From positions 124,001 through 188,000 of the forward strand of contig JAHBZB010000002.1 in NCBI GenBank assembly GCA_019635635.1: 64,000 bases of DNA, in the 5' to 3' direction. This stretch comes from Xanthobacteraceae bacterium. GTDB lineage: Bacteria > Pseudomonadota > Alphaproteobacteria > Rhizobiales > Xanthobacteraceae. Below, in pieces: positions 28,101 to 36,409 of this stretch (positions are counted from its first letter, which is position 1; each line of letters starts with the position of its first letter). The notes under the pieces are model-generated. The model was not told the origin of the DNA, ran no database searches, and saw nothing but the letters and a program-made list of their open reading frames with translations. The translations under genes and the position numbers were made by a program.

Positions 28101-28546
28101 GCATTCTGCTGCCGAAATACGAGGGCGCGGCGGACTCGGAAACGCAGGAGGTCCAGGCGAGCGCTGCCCCGCATGCCGACGACAGTGAAGTAGTTCTCGT
28201 CGTTGAAGACGAGACTGTAGTCCGCAGTCTGATCGTCGAAGTGCTGAACGAACTTGGATATAACGTGATCGAGGCGGTCGACGGACCGAGCGGCCTTGAA
28301 ATCCTTCAATCGGAGCGGCACATCGACTTGCTAGTCACGGACATCGGCCTGCCCGGATTGAACGGAAGACAGATCGCAGATGCCGCGCTGACGAAACGGC
28401 GCGACCTAAAAATTCTTTTCATGACCGGCTACGCAGAGAACGCCGCGCTGGCCAACGGCGTCCTCGCCTCCGGCATGGAAATGATTACGAAGCCGTTTGC
28501 GATGGACGTTTTCGCAACACGCATTCGCGAGATCATCGAACGCTGA
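25130..28546 (+). CDS. Soluble hybrid histidine kinase with four PAS and one GAF domain
   Basis: A 1138-residue sensor kinase without membrane spans or signal peptide. Order: PAS (about 45-165), PAS (180-300), GAF (315-480), PAS (505-630), PAS (650-770), HisKA with phospho-accepting H777 in GGIAHDFNN, HATPase ([23 protein letters not shown]) and a C-terminal receiver with D1071 in [10 protein letters not shown]. The second and third PAS domains carry PAC extensions. A start at TTG 25130 follows GGGGGG at good spacing; ATG 25142 is an alternative. No response regulator with an output domain is adjacent, so the receiver may be auto-regulatory or pass phosphate to an HPt protein elsewhere. The signal is unknown. 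Confidence 0.92.
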   Translation: MHGKMSGSAVPEGTDAPRFPMHDGETARLVREFDWSKTGLGPIEQWPQSLKTAVELTLATAVPVVLLLGPEGTLIYNDGYRDFAGKRHPQILGMPVLDAWPEVADFNRHVMDVCLAGGTLSPREMLMVLNRQGRMEDVWLDLDYSPIRDESGKPFGVFVTVVETTQKLLAERALRAREADLARAQQIGGVGGVEVDLVNGFKNRRSPEYLRIHGLPPEAANETHEDWVRRIHPEDRERTETQFLDAVKGDVRNYVSEYRIIRPNDGKERWISVRAEIERDELGRAIRLVGTHIDITDRKRSENALREETRALEILNKTGARIAAEHDLNNVVQTVIDAGVALTGAQFGAFFFNVVDDQGERYTLYNLAGVPPEKFEQFPMPRNTKVFAPTFAGDGIVRSDDILADPRYGKNEPYFGMPKGHLPVRSYLAVPVVARTGEVLGGLFFGHADTGVFTERSERLMTGLAGEAAVAIDNNRLFQEAQRELKERRLTEKALRESEERFRLIANSAPVPMWVSELGGTRAFVNQAYMEFLGVDYEEGLVYDWRKSLYPDDIPRTLKEQVAGESSKKPFSLEMRVRNAQGEWRWIRSQSQPRWGPTGEHIGFIGVAYDITSSKQAETQLRHENLALEDAVAQRTRERDRIWSVSQDLLVIADLSGMWKQINPAWVSTLGWQESELLHRTSEWLEHPDDREKTRAEIAKLSSGTRTTRFENRCRHKDGSYRWLSWTAVPDDDLIFATARDITAEKEAAEILRETEEALRQSQKMEAVGQLTGGIAHDFNNLLQGIVGSLDLVKKRVSQGRIHEVERFVTGAMTSANRAAALTHRLLAFSRRQPLAPRTCQVNTVLASMEDLLRRSMGEQIWIEFQRDENTALSYCDQNQLENAILNLAINARDAMPDGGKLKITTRNTVIEKTSIPGLELPAGDYVEVIVADTGIGMTADVLDRAFEPFFTTKPIGQGTGLGLSMIYGFARQSEGTVVIRSTPGEGTAVSILLPKYEGAADSETQEVQASAAPHADDSEVVLVVEDETVVRSLIVEVLNELGYNVIEAVDGPSGLEILQSERHIDLLVTDIGLPGLNGRQIADAALTKRRDLKILFMTGYAENAALANGVLASGMEMITKPFAMDVFATRIREIIER

Positions 28547-28561
28547 GCGTCGTTCACCCGA

Positions 28562-29344
28562 TCATTGATCCGCCAACGCTTGCAGCGCCCCCCGATCCAG
28601 AATTCGCATTTGCCGGTTCGCGAGGGAAATATAGCGCTCCATGCGCATGCGCGTCATGATCTTGCAGACATGGACGGTGGTGAGGCCGGTGGCGTCAGCG
28701 ATATGTTGCTGGCGCAGGGGGAACGAGAAACTCTCCGCCCTGCCCGCTGCGCTGTTCTGCGCCCGCGCGGACAGATGCAGGACCAGCCGCGCAATCCGCG
28801 ATTCCGCGGATCGACGCGCGAGATCCAGATGCGTCTGATCGCTCGACTCCCGTTCGCCGGCGAGCAGCCGGGACAGGATCGAATTTCCTTGCGGATGCGC
28901 GCCAAGCGCCGCCTGAAACTCACTGCGCCGGAATTTCCGGCAGTAGACTTCCGAGACCGCCTCGATCGCGCGCCCGCTACAGGATTCGAAGACGAAGTTT
29001 ACCGAAGCGATCTCGCCCGCAAGCAGGAACGAAACAATCCGGCGTTTGCCGCTCGGCACGACGACGGCCGAAACGGCCCAGCCGGTGCAGACGAACGGAA
29101 CGATGTCGGACATTTCGCGATGATGAACGATGGGCCGCCGCGCCGGAAAATACTGTCCCGTCGAAACGACATTGCCCGTTACGGACCGGTGTCTGCCCGC
29201 GGGATGATTGGCGCTGAAGCCTGCGCACACACCAATTTCCTTCGCGATGCATCCGGAGCAACTCGGCAAATAACGGGTCTTTTCGCTTTGGTTTTCCAAT
29301 ACCGCGGGTCGTAGAGGGATAGTCTCGATGTCATACGTTTCCAC
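28562..29344 (-). CDS. Crp/Fnr-family regulator with Fnr-like cysteines
   Basis: A 260-residue transcription regulator: cyclic-nucleotide-binding-like beta barrel (about 55-150), long dimer helix, then a winged helix (about 190-250, QQHIADATGLTTVHVCKIM). Cysteines C29, C32, C40 and C122 resemble the four [4Fe-4S] ligands of Fnr (C20, C23, C29, C122), suggesting an oxygen- or NO-sensitive cluster. The recognition helix lacks the ExxSR pattern of Fnr, so its site is probably not TTGAT-N4-ATCAA. The start is GTG 29344. A perfect palindrome lies 25 bp upstream and may be its own operator. It is a monocistronic gene after the kinase, on the opposite strand. Confidence 0.88.
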   Translation of the reverse strand: METYDIETIPLRPAVLENQSEKTRYLPSCSGCIAKEIGVCAGFSANHPAGRHRSVTGNVVSTGQYFPARRPIVHHREMSDIVPFVCTGWAVSAVVVPSGKRRIVSFLLAGEIASVNFVFESCSGRAIEAVSEVYCRKFRRSEFQAALGAHPQGNSILSRLLAGERESSDQTHLDLARRSAESRIARLVLHLSARAQNSAAGRAESFSFPLRQQHIADATGLTTVHVCKIMTRMRMERYISLANRQMRILDRGALQALADQ

Positions 29345-29368
29345 GAGGCAGCCTCGAATCGTCGGCTT

Positions 29369-29403
29369 AATCGCTTAAGTTGTATCATACAACTTAAGCG
29401 ATT
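29369..29403. repeat. Perfect 35-bp palindrome upstream of the Fnr-like gene
   Basis: Arms AATCGCTTAAGTTGTAT (29369-29385) and its exact complement (29387-29403) surround one central base at 29386. It lies between the end of the enolase-superfamily gene and the start of the Fnr-like gene, both on the minus strand. There is no T-run after it, so a classical terminator is unlikely. A dimer operator for the adjacent Crp/Fnr-type regulator is the simplest reading, with TTGTAT-C-ATACAA as a possible core. Confidence 0.85.
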
Positions 29404-29442
29404 GCCTAGCACCGGGCATGAAAACCCTCGTCGCGGTTCAGA

Positions 29443-30594
29443 TCATCGAAGCCATATGCGCAGCGGCGCGTAGTCCCGCAGATCGGGAATCTCTCCGAGA
29501 CCCGGTGCGTCGGTCAGCGTGCAACAGCCGTTTTCGATCTGGCGAAGCACACCCGCGAGTTCGTCTCGTAACGGGTTCGGGTTCGCGTCGATTTCAAGCA
29601 GCCCCTCGCCGTCCGTCGCCGCGAGTAAATGAGCCGAAGCGAGCAGACCAATGCCCCCGCCGAGCCAATGCGGGCAATAAGTCTGGCCTGCCGCCGCGAC
29701 ACGCTGGGCGACACCGAGACAACGGGAAAAGCCGCCCCACTTGCCGAGATCTGGCTGCACGAAAGAAAGCGTCTGCGACGCGACCGCGGCGTCGAAGGCG
29801 GTATCGCTCGACAGGTTTTCGCCGGCCGCGAGCGGAATTTTCGTCGCCTGTTTAAGGTCGGCCCAAATATTCCAAGGCTGGTCGGCGCGAACGGGTTCTT
29901 CGAGCCAGCGCAAACCGAATTCCTCGAGCCGCGGCGCGGCTTCGCGCGCTTGCGCAAGCGTCCAGGCCTGGTTCGCATCGGCCATGAGAGCCGCATCCAT
30001 TCCAAGTGCGGCACGCAGCGCCTTCAGGTTCGCGATATCACGCTTGGCACCGAATCCGACTTTCAGCTTGAAACTGCGGTGGCCTTCATCCCGCCGCTTC
30101 GCGGCGAGTCGCTCGGGCTGGTCGGGATTGAGTCCGCTCGCATAGGCCGCGATGCGCGGAGATTTTCCCCCGAGCATGCGCCATAACGGCTCGCGAAGTT
30201 TACGCGCCGACAAATCCCAGAGCGCGATGTCTATCCCGGCGATGGATTGCGCGAGCGGCCCATATTCGCCGGTCTGGATCGCGAGCACGGCCATCGCTTC
30301 GCTAAGATCGTCGAACGCGGCGGACGGACGTTCGAAGGTTTTATTCAGAAGCCGTGGTGCCAGCGCGCTCTCGATCAGCCTTGCGCGATGCTCGGCCCCA
30401 ACCGCAGGAAAGTTGCACCAGACTTCGCCCCAGCCGACCGTGCCGTCCCGGTCAGTCACGCGCACGAACAGCGCCGGGCGATCTGACATCACGCCGAAAG
30501 AAGTGCGCACCGGCGTTTCCACGGGATAGCGAAATACGAACGTCTCGACGCTTGCCGGCGTCACCGGCGCGGCCTTGCTTTCGAGCGCGGTCAT
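29443..30594 (-). CDS. Enolase-superfamily (mandelate racemase/muconate lactonizing) enzyme
   Basis: A 383-residue sugar-acid or hydroxy-acid dehydratase/racemase-type enzyme. FKLKVG gives the KxK base (176-178), metal ligands are D206 (MADAN), E232 (WLEEP) and E259 (AAGEN), and H309 (CPHWLGGG) is a candidate second base. The N-terminal capping domain (about 15-140) would set specificity. ATG overlaps the GntR stop (ATGA), so the two form one unit divergent from a NitT/TauT-type importer and a GMC oxidoreductase. The substrate cannot be named from sequence. Confidence 0.87.
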   Translation of the reverse strand: MTALESKAAPVTPASVETFVFRYPVETPVRTSFGVMSDRPALFVRVTDRDGTVGWGEVWCNFPAVGAEHRARLIESALAPRLLNKTFERPSAAFDDLSEAMAVLAIQTGEYGPLAQSIAGIDIALWDLSARKLREPLWRMLGGKSPRIAAYASGLNPDQPERLAAKRRDEGHRSFKLKVGFGAKRDIANLKALRAALGMDAALMADANQAWTLAQAREAAPRLEEFGLRWLEEPVRADQPWNIWADLKQATKIPLAAGENLSSDTAFDAAVASQTLSFVQPDLGKWGGFSRCLGVAQRVAAAGQTYCPHWLGGGIGLLASAHLLAATDGEGLLEIDANPNPLRDELAGVLRQIENGCCTLTDAPGLGEIPDLRDYAPLRIWLR

Positions 30595-31316
30595 GGCTTC
30601 AAGTCCATTTCAACCTGGATGTAATCGCCACGGTAGGTCACTTCGCCGAGATAGATCACCGTGCCGTCGGCGGTGGTGCAGACCCTCCGCACTTCCGCGA
30701 CCGGCGTATTCACGGGCACGCCGAGTTGCTGAGCAACATCCATATCCGCCTTCCCGATGCCGAGCGTCTGGCTCGCACGCGCGATCTTCAAGCCCGGGAT
30801 CTCGAGAAGAACCGGAATAATCGTTTCCTTGCGGAAGCGCGAAGATGCTTTTTTGAAGATGCGCTGATCGACATAGATCGAGATCACGCAGTAGCGCTCG
30901 CCGTTACGCGAGTGGACGCGCTTCATGAAATGATACGACGGCGCGGGCTTCCCGTCGGCTGGAACCAGCCGCGGCATCGCGGAAGCCTGCTCGATCAATG
31001 TGAGTTGCGGCTTGTCGTGCCGATAGACGTCGGCAAGATCGCGGAGCGTCATGCCCAGACGCAGTGCGGGAGAACGCTGCGGCACGGAATTCACATAAGT
31101 GCCACGGCCGCGTTCAGGAGAAACCAGCCCTTCCTGTGCCAAAAGATTGATGGCCTGCCGAACCGTTACGCGCGCAACATCGAATTCGCGCGTTAATTGC
31201 TCGATGGTGGGCAGAGCCCGCCCCTCCACCCAGATGCCGCGCGCGATCCGCCCGCGGAATAAGTCCGCAAGCTGGGCGTAACGGGGTACCGGACTGTTTC
31301 CGAACGATTTGTGCAC
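30591..31316 (-). CDS. GntR/HutC-family regulator
   Basis: A 241-residue regulator with an N-terminal winged helix (PTIEQLTREFDVARVTVRQA, about 37-56, then LVSPERGRGTYV) and a C-terminal UTRA ligand-binding domain (about 90-235) of the HutC subfamily. It precedes the enolase-superfamily gene with a 4-bp overlap and diverges from the ABC transporter operon, so it most likely represses both in response to the imported compound or its metabolite. Confidence 0.9.
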   Translation of the reverse strand: MHKSFGNSPVPRYAQLADLFRGRIARGIWVEGRALPTIEQLTREFDVARVTVRQAINLLAQEGLVSPERGRGTYVNSVPQRSPALRLGMTLRDLADVYRHDKPQLTLIEQASAMPRLVPADGKPAPSYHFMKRVHSRNGERYCVISIYVDQRIFKKASSRFRKETIIPVLLEIPGLKIARASQTLGIGKADMDVAQQLGVPVNTPVAEVRRVCTTADGTVIYLGEVTYRGDYIQVEMDLKP

Positions 31317-31339
31317 GGCTGCTTGTGCTAAAAGTTCTA

Positions 31340-31354
31340 ACTATAGTACTATTA
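31340..31354. promoter_or_regulatory. Short palindrome in the GntR/ABC divergent gap
   Basis: ATAGTACTAT (31343-31352) is a perfect 10-bp palindrome in the only AT-rich stretch (about 31328-31356) between the divergent GntR gene and the permease gene. Its place suits an operator that controls both directions; the sequence only loosely resembles known HutC-type sites. Confidence 0.35.
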
Positions 31355-31375
31355 AGCCATGAAGCAGGCAACCCG

Positions 31376-32131
31376 ATGCTGAAGCGCGCAGCCCTGATCC
31401 TTGTGCCGTGGTTAGCGATCGTCGGCCTCTGGTACGCGATCGCCTATTCCGGTTTCGTAAACGAGGCGCTGATCCCCAAGCCGCATGCCGTTGCGACCCG
31501 GTTTTGGGAACTCCTGACGCAGGCGCGGCTCCCGCTCGATATCTGGATGTCGACACAGCGGGTATTTCTCGGCGTTGCCGCGGGCATCACTCTCGCCGTG
31601 CCGGTCGGCTTCGTGCTCGGCTGGTATCGGCAGATCCGCACCTTCATCGATCCGCTGATCAATTTTTTCCGCGCGCTGCCGCCGATCGCGCTGATCCCGC
31701 TCGTGGTGGTCTATTTCGGCATCGGCGAATTCGCGAAGGTCGTCATTCTGTTCTACGCCTCGTTCTTCGCGGGCGTCATCGTCATGTATGAAGGCATCGC
31801 GCAGATCAGCCCGATCTATGTGCGCGTCGCGAAAACGCTAGGCGCGAGCGACTGGGAGATTTTCCGCAAGGTCATCATTCCGCTGACGGTGCCGCACATG
31901 CTAACCGCGTTGCGCGTCGCGCTCGGCGTAGCCTGGGCAACGCTGGTCGCATCCGAACTGATCGCCGCGCAGCAGGGTCTCGGCGCGCTGATCCAGAACG
32001 CTTCCTCATTCTTCCAGCTCGACATCATCTATGTCGGCATCATCTGTATCGGCTTTATCGCACTGGCGATGGATCTTGCGATCCGCGCCGTTACCCGCCG
32101 TCTCGTTTCCTGGCAGGACCGCATCGCGTGA
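31376..32131 (+). CDS. ABC transporter permease, NitT/TauT type
   Basis: A 251-residue inner-membrane permease with about six spans and the EAA-type coupling loop VAKTLGASDWEIFRKVIIPL. It resembles SsuC/TauC-type permeases for small anions such as sulfonates, nitrate or aromatic acids. ATG 31376 is preferred; an extension of 17 codons upstream would run into the promoter region. It overlaps the ATPase gene by 4 bp. Confidence 0.9.
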   Translation: MLKRAALILVPWLAIVGLWYAIAYSGFVNEALIPKPHAVATRFWELLTQARLPLDIWMSTQRVFLGVAAGITLAVPVGFVLGWYRQIRTFIDPLINFFRALPPIALIPLVVVYFGIGEFAKVVILFYASFFAGVIVMYEGIAQISPIYVRVAKTLGASDWEIFRKVIIPLTVPHMLTALRVALGVAWATLVASELIAAQQGLGALIQNASSFFQLDIIYVGIICIGFIALAMDLAIRAVTRRLVSWQDRIA

Positions 32132-32937
32132 AACGCCCCGCCCGCATTTGCTTCGAGAACGTCGCGCTCGAATTCCCCGGCAAGGACGGGCCGGTCAAGG
32201 TCGTCGATAACGTCTCGTACGAGATCGGTAACGGCGAATTCGTTTCAATCATCGGACCTTCGGGCTGCGGCAAGACCACGATGATGAACATGGTCGCGGG
32301 CTTCTTGCAGCCGACATCGGGCCGCGTACTGGTCGACGGCGAGCCGGTGAAAGGTCCCGGCCCCGACCGCGGCGTCATCTTTCAGGAATACGGCGTGTTT
32401 CCCTGGCTCACGGTGCGCGAGAATATCGCGTTCGGCCTGACGCTTTCGGCGAACCGGAAGGCGAAGGCGACGCGCGACGAAATCTGCAACCGCTACATGA
32501 AACTCATGGGCCTCGGCGATTTCGCCGACGCCTATCCGAAAATGCTTTCGGGCGGGATGCGGCAGCGGCTTGCGATCGCGCGCGCCTATGCGGTCAAGCC
32601 CCAGTTCCTGCTGATGGACGAGCCCTTCGGCGCGCTCGATGCGCAGACCCGTGCGCACATGCAGGACCTGCTCCTGCAAGCGCTGCAGACCGAAGGCAAG
32701 ACGGTGATGCTGATCACGCATTCGGTCGAAGAAGCGGTTTACATGTCGTCGCGCATCGTCGTGATGACGGCGCGGCCGACGCGCATCCGCGAAATCATCG
32801 AAGTCCCTTTTCCCTATCCGCGCGATCCTTCGCTGCATGAAGATCCGCTGTTCGGCCAGCTGCGCTCGCGCGTTCGCAGCCTGGTGATGCGGGAATACGC
32901 CGCTCAAGCGCGCCAAACACACGAAACGACGGACTGA
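32128..32937 (+). CDS. ABC transporter ATP-binding protein, NitT/TauT type
   Basis: A 269-residue ATPase energising the adjacent permease. GPSGCGKTT is Walker A, LSGGMRQR the signature, FLLMDEPFGALD Walker B with D-loop, and THSVEEA the switch histidine. It matches the SsuB/TauB group in length and motifs. Its start codon overlaps the permease stop as GTGA, so the two are coupled. Confidence 0.93.
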   Translation: MKRPARICFENVALEFPGKDGPVKVVDNVSYEIGNGEFVSIIGPSGCGKTTMMNMVAGFLQPTSGRVLVDGEPVKGPGPDRGVIFQEYGVFPWLTVRENIAFGLTLSANRKAKATRDEICNRYMKLMGLGDFADAYPKMLSGGMRQRLAIARAYAVKPQFLLMDEPFGALDAQTRAHMQDLLLQALQTEGKTVMLITHSVEEAVYMSSRIVVMTARPTRIREIIEVPFPYPRDPSLHEDPLFGQLRSRVRSLVMREYAAQARQTHETTD

Positions 32938-32952
32938 CCAAGGGAGGAAGTA

Positions 32953-33951
32953 ATGACGATCAAACGGAGAACCTTTCTGCAAGGCGCCGGCGCCATCGCC
33001 GGTCTTTCGGTACTCGGCGCGCCCGCCATCGCGCAGAGCAAGACCAAGGTGAAAGTCGGCTATCTGCATACGCCTGCGGTGGACGGTCAGATCTGGACCG
33101 GCATCAACAACGGCAGCTTCGGCAAGCACGGCGTCGAGCTGGAGATGGTGCAGTTCACGACCGGCCTCGAACTGTTCCAGGCCATGATCGGCGGCAGCCT
33201 CGACATGCTCGCCACCGGAGCGGTAATCTCGAACTTCCCCGCCCGCGGTCAGGGCAAGGCGTTCCTGATCAACAACGTCGAATTCGCAACCGCCCAGCTT
33301 TGGGTCAGCGAGAAGATCAAGAGCTTCGCCGACCTGAAGGGCAAGAAAATCTCGACCACGACCGGCACCACCGCGCACGTCTTCCTCGACAACGCGCTGC
33401 GTGCAAACAAGATCGACGCCAAGGATGTCGAGGTCGTCAATCAACGCATGGCCGAAGCCGTGACCTCGTTCATCTCCGGCGCGGTCGATGCGGTCGCGCT
33501 CTGGGTGCCGTTCGACGTCACCGTCAAGCAGAAGGCAAAAGGCGCGCGCAAGCTGGTCGATGCCTCGGCGTACTATCCGCAGGCGGCGATCGTCGGCGGT
33601 TGGGCCGCACGCAACGACTACTACGACAAGAACCGCGAGACCTGCGCCAAGATCATTCGCGGCTGGCAGGAGGCGAACGACTACCTGATCGGCCCGAAAT
33701 CGGCAGAAGCGGTCGCAGCACTTCAGAAGTCGCAATACCCGCAGGTGCCGCTCGCCGACTTCCAGGAGCAGTTCAAGGCTTCGCGGTATTTCGGCTCGGT
33801 CGAGTGGCGGAAGCTCTATGCCGACGGCACCGTCACGAAGTGGCTGCAACAGGTCAGCGACTTCTTCGTGAAGTTCGGAAAAATCGAGAAGGCGGTGCCG
33901 GCAAGCACGTATTTCGATCCCAAGCTCTTCATCGACACGATCAAGGCTTGA
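32953..33951 (+). CDS. ABC transporter substrate-binding protein with Tat-type signal
   Basis: A 332-residue periplasmic binding protein of the SsuA/TauA/NMT1 class. The N-terminus KRRTFLQGAG followed by a hydrophobic stretch ending APAIAQS is a twin-arginine signal, so it is probably exported folded. The mature part has the type II binding-protein pattern (VGYLHTPAVDGQIW, then LDMLATGAVISN). GGGAGG lies upstream of ATG 32953. Its stop overlaps the GMC oxidoreductase start (TGATG), linking uptake to oxidation. Confidence 0.9.
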   Translation: MTIKRRTFLQGAGAIAGLSVLGAPAIAQSKTKVKVGYLHTPAVDGQIWTGINNGSFGKHGVELEMVQFTTGLELFQAMIGGSLDMLATGAVISNFPARGQGKAFLINNVEFATAQLWVSEKIKSFADLKGKKISTTTGTTAHVFLDNALRANKIDAKDVEVVNQRMAEAVTSFISGAVDAVALWVPFDVTVKQKAKGARKLVDASAYYPQAAIVGGWAARNDYYDKNRETCAKIIRGWQEANDYLIGPKSAEAVAALQKSQYPQVPLADFQEQFKASRYFGSVEWRKLYADGTVTKWLQQVSDFFVKFGKIEKAVPASTYFDPKLFIDTIKA

Positions 33952-35570
33952 TGCAGGAATACGATTACATCGTCGTTGGGGCCGGTTCGGCGGGATGCAT
34001 CCTGGCGAACCGGCTTTCCAGAAATCCGGATACGCAAGTTCTCTTGCTCGAAGCCGGCGGGGCGGATCGCAGTTTCTGGGTCCGCCTCCCGGTCGGCTAC
34101 TACCGTACGATCTACGACACCCGGTTCTCGCGCCTGTTCGATACCGAACCGAGCGAAGGCAGCGGCGGACGCAATATCGTCTGGCCGCGCGGCCGAATTC
34201 TGGGCGGCTCGTCTTCGATCAACGGACTGATTTTCATTCGAGGCCAGCGTGACGATTTCGACGAGTGGGAGAAGCTCGGCGCAAAAGGCTGGTCCTATAA
34301 TTCGGTACTGCCCTATTTCAAGAAGCTCGAAACCTACGAAGGCGGCGAAAGCCAATTCCACGGCGCATTCGGCGAGATCGGCGTCTCCGACCTTCGGAAT
34401 AAAAATGCTTCCTGTGAAGCCTGGGTTGAAGCGGCGACGCAGTTCGGTTTGCCGCGCAATGACGATTTCAATGCCGAATCGACCCACGGCGTCGGCGCCT
34501 ATCAACTCAGCATCCGAAACGGCTGGCGCTCGAGTTCGGCCCGCGCATTTCTCGATCCGGTGCGAGCGCGGCCCAATCTTCATATCGTGAGCGGCGCGCT
34601 CGCGAGCCGTGTGCTCGTTCGTAGCGGCCGCGCAACCGGCATCGAATATATTCAGAACAGCGTGCGCCACGAGGCAAAGGCGCGGAAGGAAGTCATTCTG
34701 TCCGCGGGCGCGCTGCAATCGCCGCAGCTTTTGCAGCTTTCCGGCATCGGACCCGCCGCCCTGCTCCGTCAGCATGGCATTCAGGTCGTTTTGGATCTTC
34801 CCGGCGTCGGTGAAAATCTGCAGGATCATTATCAGGTCCGCACGATCGTCCGCCTGAAGGCGCGAGATTCGCTCAACGACGCCGTGCGCAATCCGATCAA
34901 ACTCGCCGCGATGGGATTGCAGTGGCTTTTCCAGAACAGCGGCCCGCTCACGGTCGGCGCGGGTCAGGTCGGCGGCGCTGCCTGCACGAAATATGCGCAG
35001 AACGGACGGCCCGACATCCAGTTCAATGTGATGCCGCTCTCGGTCGATAAGCCCGGAGAGCCGCTACATGACTATTCGGGGTTTACCGCGTCGTCATGGC
35101 AATGCCATCCGCGTTCGCGCGGCGCGCTCGCCATCCGTTCGACCGATCCCTCCGAACAGCCGAAGATCGAGCCGCGTTATCTCCACGAGGAGATCGACCA
35201 GAAGACGATCGTCGCTGCCATCGAGATCATGCGCGAGATTTATCGTCAGCCCGCATTCCGCGACCTGTGGAGCGAGGAAGTGGTACCCGGTCCGCAAGCC
35301 AGCAGCTATGAGGAGCTGTTGCGCTTCGCGCGCACCGGCGGCGGCACCGTATTTCATTGCGTCGGAACATGCCGCATGGGAATCGACGAACAAGCCGTCG
35401 TCGATCCGCAGCTTCGCGTGCGCGGCATCGAAGCGCTGCGGGTCGCCGACGCCTCCGTCATGCCTACGATTACTTCCGCGAACACCAACGCGGCTTCACT
35501 CATGATCGGAGAGAAAGCGGCGAGCCTTATTCTCGATGAAGCGCCGGCAGCGTCACGTCAGAGCCAATAG
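33951..35570 (+). CDS. GMC-family FAD oxidoreductase (choline dehydrogenase-like)
   Basis: A 539-residue flavoprotein that oxidises an alcohol. YIVVGAGSAGCILANRLS binds the ADP part of FAD; GSSSINGLIFIRGQ and SAGALQSPQLLQLSGIGP are the two GMC signatures; HCVGTCRMG carries the conserved C-terminal region, followed by the second active-site segment (ITSANTNAASLMIG). The start at 33951 overlaps the binding-protein stop by 1 bp. The substrate is probably an alcohol derived from what the ABC transporter imports. It overlaps the convergent TauE/SafE gene by 13 bp. Confidence 0.9.
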   Translation: MQEYDYIVVGAGSAGCILANRLSRNPDTQVLLLEAGGADRSFWVRLPVGYYRTIYDTRFSRLFDTEPSEGSGGRNIVWPRGRILGGSSSINGLIFIRGQRDDFDEWEKLGAKGWSYNSVLPYFKKLETYEGGESQFHGAFGEIGVSDLRNKNASCEAWVEAATQFGLPRNDDFNAESTHGVGAYQLSIRNGWRSSSARAFLDPVRARPNLHIVSGALASRVLVRSGRATGIEYIQNSVRHEAKARKEVILSAGALQSPQLLQLSGIGPAALLRQHGIQVVLDLPGVGENLQDHYQVRTIVRLKARDSLNDAVRNPIKLAAMGLQWLFQNSGPLTVGAGQVGGAACTKYAQNGRPDIQFNVMPLSVDKPGEPLHDYSGFTASSWQCHPRSRGALAIRSTDPSEQPKIEPRYLHEEIDQKTIVAAIEIMREIYRQPAFRDLWSEEVVPGPQASSYEELLRFARTGGGTVFHCVGTCRMGIDEQAVVDPQLRVRGIEALRVADASVMPTITSANTNAASLMIGEKAASLILDEAPAASRQSQ

Positions 35571-36313
35571 CGCCAAGCGTAAATTGCCGTCATCGCAACA
35601 CCGAGCGCGATCACGAGCGCCCTGACAAGTGCCGCGGGCAGCACCGCGATCAGCTTTCCGCCCAGTAGCCCGCCGCCGACCGCTCCGGCCAGCATCACCA
35701 GCGTTTCCGGCCAGCGGATGACGCCTTGCGCAATGAAGATCGCGATGGTGGCAAGACTGGTGGCAGTAGCCAGAACGTTCTTCAGCGCGTTGGCGGTGCG
35801 GACGTCTTCCCGTCCCGTGATCGTCAGCACCGCGAGCAGCATTACGCCGAGACCAGCGCCGAAATAGCCGCCATAGGCCGTGACAGGCAGCATCAGCGCA
35901 TAGCGCGCACGCGCGCCATTACCGCTTGCGGAATGCGACAGCGCCGCCTGCACACGTCGGCCGAAGGCAAACATCACCGTCGCCAACGCGATCAGTGCCG
36001 GGACAAGCAGAACGAACAATCGCTCCGGCGTCGTCAGAAGCAGCAGCGCGCCGACCGCGCCGCCGGCGGCGGCCGCCGCCACCGCGATCGCGAAGTTACG
36101 GTCGAGCGCGGGCAAGCGCTTGCGGTCCGCGAGTGCCGCGAACAGATGACCGGGCGTGACCGCGACGGCATTGGATGCATTTGCGACCACCGCGGGCAGA
36201 CCCGCGGCCAGCATCGCCGGAAAGGTGATGAGCGTCGCGCCGCCTGCGATGGCATTGACGACACCGCCGGCAACGCCCGCGAAGAACAACAACGCCGCAA
36301 TTCCGAAGTCCAT
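35558..36313 (-). CDS. TauE/SafE-family membrane transporter
   Basis: A 251-residue protein with about eight hydrophobic spans and the two-repeat TauE/SafE pattern (GGVVNAIAGGATLITFPAML in the first half, GGYFGAGLGVMLLAVL in the second). Family members export sulfite, sulfoacetate or other organic anions, or import some anions. ATG 36313 has GGAGG 8 nt upstream, which decides the start. It converges on the GMC gene, so it may or may not belong to that pathway. Confidence 0.88.
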   Translation of the reverse strand: MDFGIAALLFFAGVAGGVVNAIAGGATLITFPAMLAAGLPAVVANASNAVAVTPGHLFAALADRKRLPALDRNFAIAVAAAAAGGAVGALLLLTTPERLFVLLVPALIALATVMFAFGRRVQAALSHSASGNGARARYALMLPVTAYGGYFGAGLGVMLLAVLTITGREDVRTANALKNVLATATSLATIAIFIAQGVIRWPETLVMLAGAVGGGLLGGKLIAVLPAALVRALVIALGVAMTAIYAWRYWL

Positions 36314-36350
36314 TTCGGCATCCTCCAGCCCGGTCGCAGCACCAGCGGCA

Positions 36351-36386
36351 GAAAAAGAAAACCCGCGCAATGCGCGGGTTCTTTTA
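36351..36386 (-). terminator. Rho-independent terminator after the tolC-like gene
   Basis: AACCCGCGC (36360-36368) pairs with GCGCGGGTT (36372-36380) around a 3-nt loop. On the minus strand it is followed by TTTCTTTTTC; on the plus strand by CTTTT, so it may work both ways. It lies 24 bp after the tolC-like stop and ahead of the TauE/SafE gene. Confidence 0.85.
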
Positions 36387-36409
36387 ATCGGGATCGTCGA
36401 TACGAGCTA

